Assembly (NCBI GenBank): GCA_038222915.1
Contig: JBBRHH010000002.1
Coordinates: 1-35,838, forward strand
Length of the DNA: 35,838 nt
DNA from: JBBRHH01 sp038222915
GTDB taxonomy: Bacteria; Planctomycetota; Phycisphaerae; Tepidisphaerales; Tepidisphaeraceae
Reading direction: 5' to 3'
The translations under genes and the position numbers were made by a program. Every line of letters begins with the position of its first letter. The stretch's first letter is position 1. This document shows positions 7,497-15,459 of the stretch, piece by piece. The notes under the pieces are model-generated. The model had not been told where the DNA came from and did no database searches. It saw nothing but the letters and a program-made list of their open reading frames with translations.

Positions 7497-8531
7497 TTAG
7501 GATTTTGCGCCATCGTTGGGACGGGCGATGGCGTCACGCATGTTGGTGTCCGCCTGTACGTTCTTAAGTTTATAAAAGTCGAACGCGCCAAGGTTGCCGC
7601 TGCGAAGCGCTTCGGCGATGGCCTTCGGGATTTCTGCTTCGGCGAGGATGACGGCGCCACGGTTTTCGGCCTGCTTGGCGATGTTTTCCTGTTCGTGGGC
7701 AACGGCCATGGCGCGGCGCTGTTCGGCCTCGGCCTGGAAGCGGCGCTTGTCAGACTCAGCACGGTCAGCTGCTAGCTTCGCACCGATGTTTTCACCGACT
7801 TTGATTTCGGCGATGTCGATCGACAGGATCTCGAAGGCCGTGTTGGCGTCGAGGCCCTTGTTCAAGACAGCCTTGGAAATGGAGTCGGGGTTCTTCAGAA
7901 CGTGCTTGTAGTCTTCGGCCGAGCCAATGGCGTTGACAATACCTTCGCCTACGCGGGCGACAATGGTTTCTTCGGTGGCACCGCCAACGAGTGATTTGAT
8001 ATTGGTGCGAACCGTGACGCGGGCCTTGACGCGAAGTTCGATGCCGTCCTGGGCCTGCCCGTCGATGGTGATCTGGCCAAGGGCCTGATTCGGCACGTCA
8101 ATGACTTTTGGATTCACGCTCGTCTGCACGGCGTCGAGGATGTCACGGCCGGCGAGGTCAATCGCGGTGGCGGTTTGCCAGGTGAGGTCGATGTTGGCCT
8201 TGTGAGCGGCGATCATCGCATTGATGACACGCTGGACGTCACCGCCGGCAAGGACGTGGGATTCCATCTCGGCAGTGGTGACGTTGAGGCCGGCACGGCT
8301 GGCCTGAATGCGCGAGCGGACGATGTTGGAGGGATTGACCCGGCGAAGGCGCATGCCGATGAGGTCGATGAGGCTGACGCGCGCGCCGCTGACCATCGCG
8401 TTGACGTAGATGCCCATGTACTGGAACACGATTGCGAACAGAATGATGAGAATGAGGACGATGACCAGCAACGACCCCCAGAGCCAGGGGTTGTTGGAGA
8501 AGTCGGCGAGGAGAGGGAGTTGATTGTACAT
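7497..8531 (-). CDS. floA: Flotillin-like protein FloA
   Basis: The protein has 344 residues, close to the ~330 usual for FloA (UPF0365/YqfA). A membrane segment at about 16-42 (WLWGSLLVIVLILIILFAIVFQYMGIYV) is followed by the family stretch VSLIDLIGMRLRRVNPSNIVRSRI. An SPFH-like region holds VKARVTVRTNIKSLVGGATEETIVARVGEGIV. An Ala/Glu/Arg-rich coiled coil (about 255-300, AADRAESDKRRFQAEAEQRRAMA) drives oligomerisation. FloA scaffolds membrane microdomains and is almost always encoded next to nfeD, as here: short NfeD is 13 bp upstream. An AGGAAA site precedes the ATG by about seven bases. Confidence 0.95.
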   Translation of the reverse strand: MYNQLPLLADFSNNPWLWGSLLVIVLILIILFAIVFQYMGIYVNAMVSGARVSLIDLIGMRLRRVNPSNIVRSRIQASRAGLNVTTAEMESHVLAGGDVQRVINAMIAAHKANIDLTWQTATAIDLAGRDILDAVQTSVNPKVIDVPNQALGQITIDGQAQDGIELRVKARVTVRTNIKSLVGGATEETIVARVGEGIVNAIGSAEDYKHVLKNPDSISKAVLNKGLDANTAFEILSIDIAEIKVGENIGAKLAADRAESDKRRFQAEAEQRRAMAVAHEQENIAKQAENRGAVILAEAEIPKAIAEALRSGNLGAFDFYKLKNVQADTNMRDAIARPNDGAKS

Positions 8532-8544
8532 AATGTTTCCTAAT

Positions 8545-9057
8545 TCAGATTGCGGACCTGACGATGATGCGCTTTGCGCTGGATGCGACCACTGTCACGA
8601 TGTTGCCAGCGGGGATGATGCCATGTTCGGACGTTGCTTCCAAGCGCTGGCCGGCAAATTCGCAAAGTCCCATGGGGCGGAGTTGGGTTACTGAGACTCC
8701 AGATTGACCCGGGAGGACCAACTGTGACGGTGGCAATTGCTCGAGTTGTTTCTGGAGGATGAGGCGTCGGCCGATCGGAGAGCGTGGCCAGATGTTTGCG
8801 GTGAACCAGCCGATGGCGGGAAGAGCGCCGACGGAGGCTAGGACGGTGATGAGGCCGACCTGATGACTGATACCGAAGGACACGCCAATCGCGCTGAGAA
8901 AAGCGACGGCGGCCCCGATGCCGAGAAGACCGTGCGTCGGCAGCGAGAGCTCAGCGGCAATCAGGGCGACTCCGGCGAGAGCGAGGAGGATGGCGAGTTC
9001 GGGAAGGGGCATTTGGCTGATCGAAAAAGTTTCTGGAGTTCGCGAAACACTTCGCAT
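8545..9057 (-). CDS. Short NfeD-family membrane protein
   Basis: From the ATG at 9057 the protein has 170 residues; an internal ATG at 9012 (MPLPELAILLALAG) would give 155 and puts the first hydrophobic segment at the very N-terminus. Neither has a good SD. Two or three transmembrane helices (about 20-40, 42-62, 68-90) precede a C-terminal OB-fold region (about 110-168). That region carries LVLPGQSGVSVTQLRPMGLCEFAGQRLEATSEHGIIPAGNIVTVV, the usual NfeD C-terminal pattern. Short NfeD proteins partner with flotillins in the membrane. It sits 17 bp after the long NfeD and 13 bp before floA. Confidence 0.9.
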   Translation of the reverse strand: MRSVSRTPETFSISQMPLPELAILLALAGVALIAAELSLPTHGLLGIGAAVAFLSAIGVSFGISHQVGLITVLASVGALPAIGWFTANIWPRSPIGRRLILQKQLEQLPPSQLVLPGQSGVSVTQLRPMGLCEFAGQRLEATSEHGIIPAGNIVTVVASSAKRIIVRSAI

Positions 9058-9074
9058 TTCACGCGGTCGCGGGT

Positions 9075-10604
9075 TTACCTGGAACGACGGACGACTACGC
9101 GATTGCCGCCTATTTCGTGAACGATGATTTCTTCGCCCTGGGTGATATAGCCGCTATCGCTCACCACGGCGGTGACGCGAGTTTGCCCGGTCGTATTGTC
9201 GGAGAACGCGGCGGAACCACTGGGGCGAAGATCAGTGACGGCGCGGCCGGTCATGCCAGTTTCTGGCCAGGAAATCTGCGGATCAGAGGGGAGTGCCACG
9301 GTGCCACCGCCGCTGACGGTATTGAGGATGAGACGATTGAAGTACGGCATTTGGGGGAGGAAGCGGCGGAGCCACATCGAAAGCATAAACGAGGAGGTCA
9401 TCCCGGCGGCGACAACAATCAGCCCGCGCTGGAGGCTGCTCCAGGTGCTTGGGAGTTTTGGCCAAAAGCCAGGAATGCCGCCGGGCTCGCGACCAACGAA
9501 CGTGAGGACCAGGCCGCCGAGGACGAGCACGATGCCAACGACGGCGAGGAGGCCGACGGTGGGGTAGACAAAGATTTCAATGGCGAGGAGCGCGAGGCCC
9601 AGAAGAACCGCCATGATCTGCCACCATTCGGCGTAGCCGGTCATGAGGGGGACGACGAGCAGCAGAGCAAGGGTTGTGAAGGCGAGGACTTCGGCAGCCC
9701 CGTGGCCCGGTGCGTGGAGGGCGGCATAGAGGGCAGTGAGAAAGATGGCCAGGAGAGCGCCACGAACATAGACGCTATTAAGCCACTCGATAAGATCGGC
9801 GCCAAGGCCAGGGCGGTAGCGATCGGAGATGCTGAGCGCGTGGGTGGTGGCGAGGCTGTCAACGCTGTCGGCCTGACCTGAGGCGAGTCCAAGTGTGATG
9901 GCGCGGTCGGTGGTTACAGTGAGCAGGGTGCGATCAGAATCAATCGGATCGGACAGATCCTTCACAGTGGTCCAGCCGGCATCGCTGAGGCGGATGAAGT
10001 CTTTTTCGTCAACGAAGCGGCGTTCCTTGGCGTCGGAACTTTGGACCCAGTGAACGACGATCTGAACGGACACCATCGCTTCAGCCAGGAGTGGATCGTG
10101 ATGATTTCGAAGCGCGCTTTCACGGAAGTCTTGAACGATGGGGCTTTCCATTTTGGCGCGCTCGGCCGCCGGAAGCAGTTCGAGACCATGCTCGCTGTAG
10201 ACGATCGGGGCACAGTCGCCAAGTGTGGCGGAGCGGGCCATCACAATTTCGTCGCAGGCCATCGCGATCATCGCACCGGCGGAGATGGCCTTGTTATCGA
10301 CATAGGCGATGGTGTGAATGTCAGCGGGGAGATTCTTGATGAAGCGGGAAAGATCCATGCCAGAGGTGACGAGGCCGCCATACGTGTCGATATCGACGAT
10401 GATGGTCTTAGCGCCGCGCTCCTGGGCTTGTTGGACGCTACGGATGAAATGGTCGCGGCTGTAGTCATCGATCTCGCCGTGGAGCTGCACGAGGGCGGCC
10501 TGCGCCACGAGAGGTTTTGCTGGTTGCTCCTGGGCAGTGGCGCGGTGGCCGAAGGACAGCAGGGCTGTGCACAACGACACGGTGATGAAGAGTGGAACCC
10601 GCAT
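9075..10604 (-). CDS. Long NfeD with ClpP-like membrane serine protease domain
   Basis: This 509-residue protein starts at the ATG at 10604. An in-frame GTG lies two codons earlier, but a TACAAT box ends 7 nt before the ATG. A signal peptide (1-24, cut near ATA-QEQ) precedes a periplasmic ClpP/crotonase-fold protease domain (about 35-240). Its markers are DTYGG (oxyanion region, 73-77) and AISAGAMIAMACD with nucleophile Ser108. Several transmembrane helices follow (about 260-400), then a C-terminal NfeD OB-fold (about 440-509). Such NfeD/1510-N proteases cleave hydrophobic membrane-protein segments such as the stomatin tail. It heads the operon with short NfeD and FloA. Confidence 0.93.
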   Translation of the reverse strand: MRVPLFITVSLCTALLSFGHRATAQEQPAKPLVAQAALVQLHGEIDDYSRDHFIRSVQQAQERGAKTIIVDIDTYGGLVTSGMDLSRFIKNLPADIHTIAYVDNKAISAGAMIAMACDEIVMARSATLGDCAPIVYSEHGLELLPAAERAKMESPIVQDFRESALRNHHDPLLAEAMVSVQIVVHWVQSSDAKERRFVDEKDFIRLSDAGWTTVKDLSDPIDSDRTLLTVTTDRAITLGLASGQADSVDSLATTHALSISDRYRPGLGADLIEWLNSVYVRGALLAIFLTALYAALHAPGHGAAEVLAFTTLALLLVVPLMTGYAEWWQIMAVLLGLALLAIEIFVYPTVGLLAVVGIVLVLGGLVLTFVGREPGGIPGFWPKLPSTWSSLQRGLIVVAAGMTSSFMLSMWLRRFLPQMPYFNRLILNTVSGGGTVALPSDPQISWPETGMTGRAVTDLRPSGSAAFSDNTTGQTRVTAVVSDSGYITQGEEIIVHEIGGNRVVVRRSR

Positions 10605-10619
10605 GTACACAATTGTAGC
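10605..10619 (-). promoter_or_regulatory. Putative leaderless promoter of the NfeD-FloA operon
   Basis: GGC-TACAAT on the minus strand (box at 10612-10617) ends 7 nt before the ATG at 10604. There is no SD and no good -35. It matches the boxes at proA, larB, eda and thyA. Confidence 0.5.
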
Positions 10620-10723
10620 CGGGTCGGAGTGGGAAGGGGTAGGGAAATCGTTGTTATAACCGACAGCCTGATTTGGAATGCACTTCCGCCTTCAATCGCC
10701 TTGCACGCTGAGTTGTTCGTGGC

Positions 10724-11731
10724 TCAGGGCCGGCGGTAGCTCAATATCAGCATCAGGATGACAATTGCGCCCTGCATCGCCTGGGCTGTTGCGAAGGGTA
10801 TTCCCATTTCAGCTTCTAATGCGCGAAAGGCTGTATTTAGAAGACCGAAAAAGATGGCGGCGGCCACCGTGCCGAGTGGCGAGAGTCGGCCCAGAAGCGC
10901 CACTGCGATTCCAGTGAAGCCATAGCCGGAGTCGCCGGAGGAGAGGAGGAGTTGATAGGGAAGACGTCCGGTCGTCTCTATTGCACCGCCGAGGCCTGCC
11001 AGTGCCCCGCTCAGGGCGAGGGAGAGAAAAGTGACGTGGCCGACTTTGATGCCGGCAAAGCGGGCGGCGATCGGATTTTCGCCTACGACACGCAGGCGAA
11101 AGCCGAAGACCGTCTGGCGAATGACGATCGCAATGACGATGGCGGTGATCAGGGCAATCGGAAAGCCAATGTGGATTGCGGATCGGCCGATGCTGGGAAG
11201 GATGGCCTGTGCAGGGAGCGGATCACTGATGACATAATCAAAGTGTCCATGAAGGGGACCGCGGAGGACGTAAAGCAGCAGCGCAGAGGCCACGAAGTTG
11301 AGGAGCAGGGTACTGAGGACGACGGGCACGCCGCGAAGAAGATGGAGCGTGGCGGCAACGCCAGCGAAAAGGCCTGCACCCACCATCCCGGCCAGGAGCG
11401 TTGCCGGAACGAGCAACGGGGCTGGAGCGCGGACATGCAGTGCTACGGCGGTTGCGCAGATTGCGCCGACGATGTATTGTCCTTGTGCGCCGATGTTCCA
11501 TACCGCGGCCTTGAATGCGACGGTGATCGCAAGCCCGGTGAGAATGAGTGGCGTCGCATCAACGAGGGTCGCGAACCATTGCCGACACGACGGGCCGGGA
11601 AGCAGGGCATGTTGCCAGACCGTTTCGACGATCGCCGCAAGACGATACCCGAGGAGTTGCAGCGCGACAGCGCCAACGACGAGGCAGAGGGCTGCTGCGA
11701 CCAGTGGAGCGAGGAGGCGATTGATTCTCAC
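10724..11731 (-). CDS. ABC transporter permease, nucleoside/simple-sugar type (BmpC/NupP-like), orphan
   Basis: This 335-residue polytopic protein begins at a GTG. About nine hydrophobic helices and the signature FKAAVWNIGAQGQYIVGAI near residue 75 place it in the branched-chain/sugar permease family (BPD_transp_2). It is closest to the YufP/NupP nucleoside permeases, which keep this F..G..NIG.EGQ segment. Later segments GFRLRVVGENPIAARFAGIKV and ETTGRLPYQLLLSSGDSGYGFTGIAVALLGRLSPLG fit the same group. These transporters need a second permease, a double ATPase and a lipoprotein, none of which is beside it. A TACACT box ends 9 nt upstream of the GTG. Specificity is inferred. Confidence 0.85.
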   Translation of the reverse strand: MRINRLLAPLVAAALCLVVGAVALQLLGYRLAAIVETVWQHALLPGPSCRQWFATLVDATPLILTGLAITVAFKAAVWNIGAQGQYIVGAICATAVALHVRAPAPLLVPATLLAGMVGAGLFAGVAATLHLLRGVPVVLSTLLLNFVASALLLYVLRGPLHGHFDYVISDPLPAQAILPSIGRSAIHIGFPIALITAIVIAIVIRQTVFGFRLRVVGENPIAARFAGIKVGHVTFLSLALSGALAGLGGAIETTGRLPYQLLLSSGDSGYGFTGIAVALLGRLSPLGTVAAAIFFGLLNTAFRALEAEMGIPFATAQAMQGAIVILMLILSYRRP

Positions 11732-11846
11732 GGAGCGGGGAGTGTAGCCTATCGAACGATGGGGTGATGTATTCTCGTTGCAATACCAGCTTGGCTTTGT
11801 TGCTCCATCGGAGCGCCGCCCCCACCGGCCACGATGCGTCAGCAGC

Positions 11847-12611
11847 TTACCGCGGATTGGGTTTGCTGTTTACGGCGGTGTGGTTCTTGTCAGCCGTCTT
11901 CTTCTCGTTTTGCCATGTTAAATATGCGGCAGACTGGGTTTTCTGGGCGGTGGCATAGGCCGTTTCCGCATCGGTCACTTTCTTATGGGCCTCTTCCTGT
12001 GTCTTTTTTGCCGCGGTCCAGGTTGCGTTAGTCTTAATGGACGCCTCAAAATCGCGCGTGAGGGATGTCACCTTGTTACTGGTTTCAAGCAGTTTCTGGC
12101 GCGCCTTGGAAGTCGGCACGTCCTCGGTGATCGCGTCGGCTTCCAACTTTGAAAGGACACCCGCTGCATTCAATACCGACTGCGCAGAGGTGGCTTTATC
12201 TTCAGGCTTGGCATCTTCCTTGGAGTTCACCGCAGCATTCAATGCGTCTACCTTGGCCTTGGCTGTTTTGGCGGCGATGTAGTCCGGCTTGTTTTGGAGG
12301 GACTTCAATACCGGCGCTTTTGCGGCCTCTAGATCAGATTGAGCCTGCTTGAGATTAGCCTGGGCGGTCTTGAATTCATCCGACGCTTCGAATTCCTGTT
12401 TCAGCTGGTTGACGACCTTGCTGGCTTCACTGTCCGCCTTGGCTGCCTCGTCACGTGCAGCGGTGAGCTGTTCTTTGCCTTTTGAAACGTCTTCAACCGC
12501 CTTGTTGTAGGCGTCCTGGCCGGGTGTCGTCTTGTGGACGTCGACAGCGGAACAGACCGCGTTTGCGCCGAATGCCAAGGCGCCTGCGAGCAGGATAGTG
12601 TTCAATCTCAT
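11847..12611 (-). CDS. Secreted alanine/lysine-rich coiled-coil protein
   Basis: The protein has 254 residues and no family I can assign. A Sec signal peptide (1-22, LLAGALAFGANAVCSA) is followed by almost continuous helix-favouring sequence rich in Ala, Lys, Glu, Asp and Gln (about 30-235) with heptad-like spacing and very few Gly or Pro. It is probably a periplasmic rod or linker. A strong SD (GAGGAG) lies about seven bases before the ATG. A good sigma-70-type promoter lies ~80 bp upstream, unlike the leaderless genes nearby. It is transcribed alone. Confidence 0.75.
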   Translation of the reverse strand: MRLNTILLAGALAFGANAVCSAVDVHKTTPGQDAYNKAVEDVSKGKEQLTAARDEAAKADSEASKVVNQLKQEFEASDEFKTAQANLKQAQSDLEAAKAPVLKSLQNKPDYIAAKTAKAKVDALNAAVNSKEDAKPEDKATSAQSVLNAAGVLSKLEADAITEDVPTSKARQKLLETSNKVTSLTRDFEASIKTNATWTAAKKTQEEAHKKVTDAETAYATAQKTQSAAYLTWQNEKKTADKNHTAVNSKPNPR

Positions 12612-12690
12612 TCTTCACTCCTCGAACGATATGATCTTCCCCGTTAGCACGTTGGAGTTCATTCGCGTCGTCAAACGCTCCGCGCAGACT

Positions 12691-12720
12691 ATTTTGCATG
12701 GGAACAACGCTGATTGTCAA
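12691..12720 (-). promoter_or_regulatory. Sigma-70-type promoter of the coiled-coil gene
   Basis: On the minus strand a perfect -35 (TTGACA, 12715-12720), an 18-bp spacer and CAAAAT (12691-12696). This predicts a leader of ~70 nt carrying the GAGGAG SD. Confidence 0.45.
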
Positions 12721-12770
12721 TGACCGAAAGTATTCAGATGTATGTGAGTGCAGGATATGCGTTCAACGGT

Positions 12771-12783
12771 TACAACTGGGTCG
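12771..12783 (+). promoter_or_regulatory. Putative leaderless promoter of the DUF2459-like lipoprotein
   Basis: GGT-TACAAC (box 12771-12776) ends 7 nt before the ATG at 12784. This spacing decides the start among four in-frame candidates (12748, 12757, 12784, 12787). Confidence 0.5.
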
Positions 12784-13362
12784 ATGGTGCGGCTTCGTGC
12801 GTTCCTTCAAATTCCGCTGATGCTGATTGCACTGTGCGGGTGCGTGACACAGGTGTCGCCGCCGGCCCATCCGAGCGATCCCGTAACAATCTACGTGGCG
12901 GACTACGGCCGTCATGCGAGCATCGTATTGCCCACGACGCGCAATACCCTGACCGAATATTCCTACGGCGACTGGCGATTTTACGCGCTCGGGCACAACG
13001 ACGTGCTTAGCGGCATCGGTGCACTGTTTTGCTCTGAGCAGGCCGCGATGGGCAGGCGCCGCGTAACCGCGCTGGCGACGACTCAGGCGCTGGTATCGGC
13101 ATTGGGGTGCGAGAGCGTGCTACCACTGCGGGTGGACGGGCCGGCGGCGGTAAAGCTGGTCGGCGAATTGGATGCCCGGTATTCGCTGCACGAAGATGGG
13201 CAGCTTTATAACAGGGTGTACTTCACCTATTTCGTAAAAGACGCTGAAGAATATGGGTTGTTCAACAACTCAAACATGATGACGGCGCGCTGGCTGCGCG
13301 AGGCGGGCTGTAGAACGTACGGATGGGCGTTGTTGTCAAAATTTGAGAAGCGAGGCAGCTAG
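12784..13362 (+). CDS. DUF2459-like lipoprotein of unknown function
   Basis: This 192-residue protein starts at MVRLRAFLQIP. That gives a compact lipoprotein signal peptide ending in lipobox LCGC (lipidated Cys at about residue 19). The start is also 7 nt after a TACAAC box. The segment TIYVADYGRHASIVLPTTRNTLTEYSYGDWRFYAL fits the DUF2459/TIGR02117 pattern, in which a V....WHTGL.LP segment is followed by E.GWGD..FY. That match is from memory and moderate. No function is established for the family. It converges on pgeF with a 20-bp gap. Confidence 0.65.
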   Translation: MVRLRAFLQIPLMLIALCGCVTQVSPPAHPSDPVTIYVADYGRHASIVLPTTRNTLTEYSYGDWRFYALGHNDVLSGIGALFCSEQAAMGRRRVTALATTQALVSALGCESVLPLRVDGPAAVKLVGELDARYSLHEDGQLYNRVYFTYFVKDAEEYGLFNNSNMMTARWLREAGCRTYGWALLSKFEKRGS

Positions 13363-13382
13363 CGCGTCCAAACATGATTTCC

Positions 13383-14183
13383 TCACCGTTGTGAAGGGGC
13401 GATAATCGCTGCCATCCGTCCGGTTACCCCATTCTCGCGCCGATGGGAGAAAAATTCGTCGCTTTCGAGGAACGTGCAACTGGTTGAGACGTCAACGCGC
13501 TCTGGGGCAATTCCGCAGCTTGCGGCCTGTAACTCCAAGCATTTCTTCAGATCAACGTGACCCTTTCCGTCGGTGCGTCGACGCAGTGGCGCCTTGCTTC
13601 CGAACGCTTTTTGAAATTCATCGAGCACTTCGCCGCCGACTTCGAAGGAATCCAGGCCAATCGAGGGGCCGATCGCCAGGAGCAATGGAGTATCGGCGGA
13701 TTTTTCGCGTAAGACGGCGATGGCGGCGGCGAGGATGTTGGCGATGACGCCGCGCCAGCCGGCGTGAATGGCAGCGACCATCTTGCCGTCCTCGGTCGCG
13801 AGCAAAATCGGAACGCAGTCGGCGACGCGGACGGAGACGACTTTGCCGGGATCGTCGGTGGCAATCGCATCGGCTTTGATGGAGTTATCAAACGGTGCAT
13901 TTGTTGATGCCCAGACAACGTTGTCGGCGTGCACCTGGTGCACGTGACAGAGGTCGCGGCCTGGACAGCCGGCGGCGGTTTCCAGAAGGCGATAGTTATT
14001 CCAGATGCGTTCGTAACTGTCCTGTACATCGCAACCGTTGGGATTGCCGAGATTGAGCGAGTCGAAAGGCGCAGGGCTGTCGCCGCCGATGCGCGTGCTG
14101 AAGGCGTGGGGAATTCTGGCGGCCGCGAGAAGCGAGGACCGATAAAAGACGACGCCATTGGGTGCGGTGATGCGATCGAGCAT
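13383..14183 (-). CDS. pgeF: PgeF/YfiH-type multicopper-oxidase-fold purine nucleoside phosphorylase
   Basis: From the ATG at 14183 the protein has 266 residues (E. coli YfiH has 243). Family motifs are FSTRIGGDS (near the N-terminus), DSLNLGNPNG, CHVHQVHADNV, VSVRVADCVPILLAT, AAIHAGWRGV and IGPSIGLDSFEVGGEV. The His and Cys in HQVH, ADC and HAGWRG form the zinc site. Members cleave inosine or adenosine with phosphate, and YfiH also edits peptidoglycan precursors. The open frame runs upstream to 14591, over coaD, so the start must be 14183 or 14243; neither has a clear SD. It is divergent from coaD. Confidence 0.87.
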   Translation of the reverse strand: MLDRITAPNGVVFYRSSLLAAARIPHAFSTRIGGDSPAPFDSLNLGNPNGCDVQDSYERIWNNYRLLETAAGCPGRDLCHVHQVHADNVVWASTNAPFDNSIKADAIATDDPGKVVSVRVADCVPILLATEDGKMVAAIHAGWRGVIANILAAAIAVLREKSADTPLLLAIGPSIGLDSFEVGGEVLDEFQKAFGSKAPLRRRTDGKGHVDLKKCLELQAASCGIAPERVDVSTSCTFLESDEFFSHRRENGVTGRMAAIIAPSQR

Positions 14184-14276
14184 GGGTTGAATGGAAACTA
14201 CTCCTGTTGCCTCGGTGCGTAAAGCGGCGCTGGCGACTATCATGATGCACGCACTCGCCAGGACCTTGGAGGATTC

Positions 14277-14819
14277 ATGTCGCGTACAGTCCATCGCATC
14301 GCTGTATTTCCGGGGCAGTTTGATCCAATCACGAAGGGGCATCTGGATGTGATAGCCCGGGGTACCGCATTGTTTGATGAAGTGCTGGTGGGAGTCGGCG
14401 TCAATCCAGACAAGAAGGAATTGTTCTCGTTGACCGAGCGGGTGGAGATGATCGAGCAGTTGCTGAAGGAAGTTCCGGGGGCGCGGGTGGCGCAGTTTGA
14501 GGGGCTCACGGTTGATTTTGTTCGCAAGGCAAAGGCGACTGTGATCCTGCGAGGCATCCGCGATGTGTCGGATCTGCGGTACGAGTTTCAACTGGCGCTG
14601 GCGAATCGAGCTGTGGGCGGGGTGGAGACGGTGTTCATCATGACAGGCGATCAGTATGCGCTCACGAGCAGCAGCTTGATCCGGCAGATTATTTCACTGG
14701 GGGGAGATCTGAACAAACTGGAGGGGCTGCTGCCGCCGGTGGTCATCGAAAGATTGCGCGACAAGCAGAAGCATGGCGGGATCAAACGGACGGCTACTCC
14801 GGATGCTCCGGTTACATAA
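14277..14819 (+). CDS. coaD: Phosphopantetheine adenylyltransferase
   Basis: CoaD joins 4'-phosphopantetheine and ATP to make dephospho-CoA, the penultimate step of CoA synthesis. The protein has 180 residues, slightly longer than the usual ~160, with an extra C-terminal tail (KHGGIKRTATPDAPVT). Motifs are FPGQFDPITKGHLDVI (nucleotidyltransferase HxGH-type motif, here GHLD), VILRGIRDVSDLRYEFQLALANR and ALTSSSLIRQI. TTGGAGG lies about six bases upstream of the ATG, so this gene uses a classic SD. It is divergent from pgeF and followed by the ACT protein. Confidence 0.95.
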   Translation: MSRTVHRIAVFPGQFDPITKGHLDVIARGTALFDEVLVGVGVNPDKKELFSLTERVEMIEQLLKEVPGARVAQFEGLTVDFVRKAKATVILRGIRDVSDLRYEFQLALANRAVGGVETVFIMTGDQYALTSSSLIRQIISLGGDLNKLEGLLPPVVIERLRDKQKHGGIKRTATPDAPVT

Positions 14820-14896
14820 TTCGATCTGCGTGAATATGTTGGAGGGGCCATGCTTTTGCTTTTCATTTTCAATCGCGTGCCGGTAAGCTGGCGAGG

Positions 14897-15376
14897 ATGG
14901 AGGAAGTCCTTCCACCACAGACCGAGAGCGGGGCCGGATTTGAGCCGCCACGGGTGCGCCAATTCACGGTGTTTATGGAGAACAAGGTGGGTCGGCTGCA
15001 GCAGTTGGTTCGGAGCCTGGAAGAAGCGGATGTCACGATCGCAGCACTGTCGGTGCAGAGCCAATCGGATACGGCGCTGGTGCGCATGATATGTGCCGAT
15101 CGGGATTCCGGACGGGATATTCTGCAGCGGGAGGACTTTTCATTTACAGAGCAGGATGTGCTGGTGGTGGAAATGCCGACCCGATCGAAACATCCACTGA
15201 CGGCGGTGTGTGCCGCGGTGCTGGCCGCGGAAATAAACATCCACTACACCTATCCAATGATGGTTCGACCCGATGGGCCGGCGGTTGTGCTTTATGTAGA
15301 CGATCACACGCTGGCGGCGCAGCTTTTCATTCGTAAGCAATTTACGCTGATTGGCGAAAGCGATTTACAGAAGTAA
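14897..15376 (+). CDS. Tandem ACT-domain regulatory protein
   Basis: This 159-residue protein consists of a short lead (1-18) and two ACT-like units. The first is at about 22-90 (RQFTVFMENKVGRLQQLVRSLEEADVTIAALS). The second is at about 95-155 (HPLTAVCAAVLAAEINIHYTYPMM, then GPAVVLYVDDHTLAAQLF). ACT domains bind small effectors, often amino acids. With no catalytic domain, this is probably a stand-alone sensor, as in planctomycete and deltaproteobacterial ACT-only proteins. A TAAGCT box ends 7 nt before the ATG, and GAGG abuts the start too closely for normal SD use. The ligand is unknown. Confidence 0.85.
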   Translation: MEEVLPPQTESGAGFEPPRVRQFTVFMENKVGRLQQLVRSLEEADVTIAALSVQSQSDTALVRMICADRDSGRDILQREDFSFTEQDVLVVEMPTRSKHPLTAVCAAVLAAEINIHYTYPMMVRPDGPAVVLYVDDHTLAAQLFIRKQFTLIGESDLQK

Positions 15377-15399
15377 CGCGCTGTGCAACCCGAAAAGAG

Positions 15400-15433
15400 A
15401 AACAGCCCACGGTTTTGACGCCGTGGGCTGTTT
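15400..15433. terminator. Bidirectional intrinsic terminator
   Basis: AAACAGCCCACGG (15400-15412) pairs perfectly with CCGTGGGCTGTTT (15421-15433) over an 8-nt loop. A T-rich run follows on each strand. It sits 23 bp after the ACT gene stop and 26 bp past the convergent porin stop, so it serves both. Confidence 0.9.
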
Positions 15434-15459
15434 GATTGATTGAGGCTGTTTTCGAGGGT

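Noticed and set aside
14184..14591. N-terminal extension of PgeF to 14591
   Set aside because: It overlaps coaD antisense, and PgeF family proteins begin near 14183.
14850..15089. Small plus-strand frame with a GGAGGGG site before its ATG
   Set aside because: It overlaps the ACT gene in another frame and has no recognisable sequence. The SD may be coincidental.
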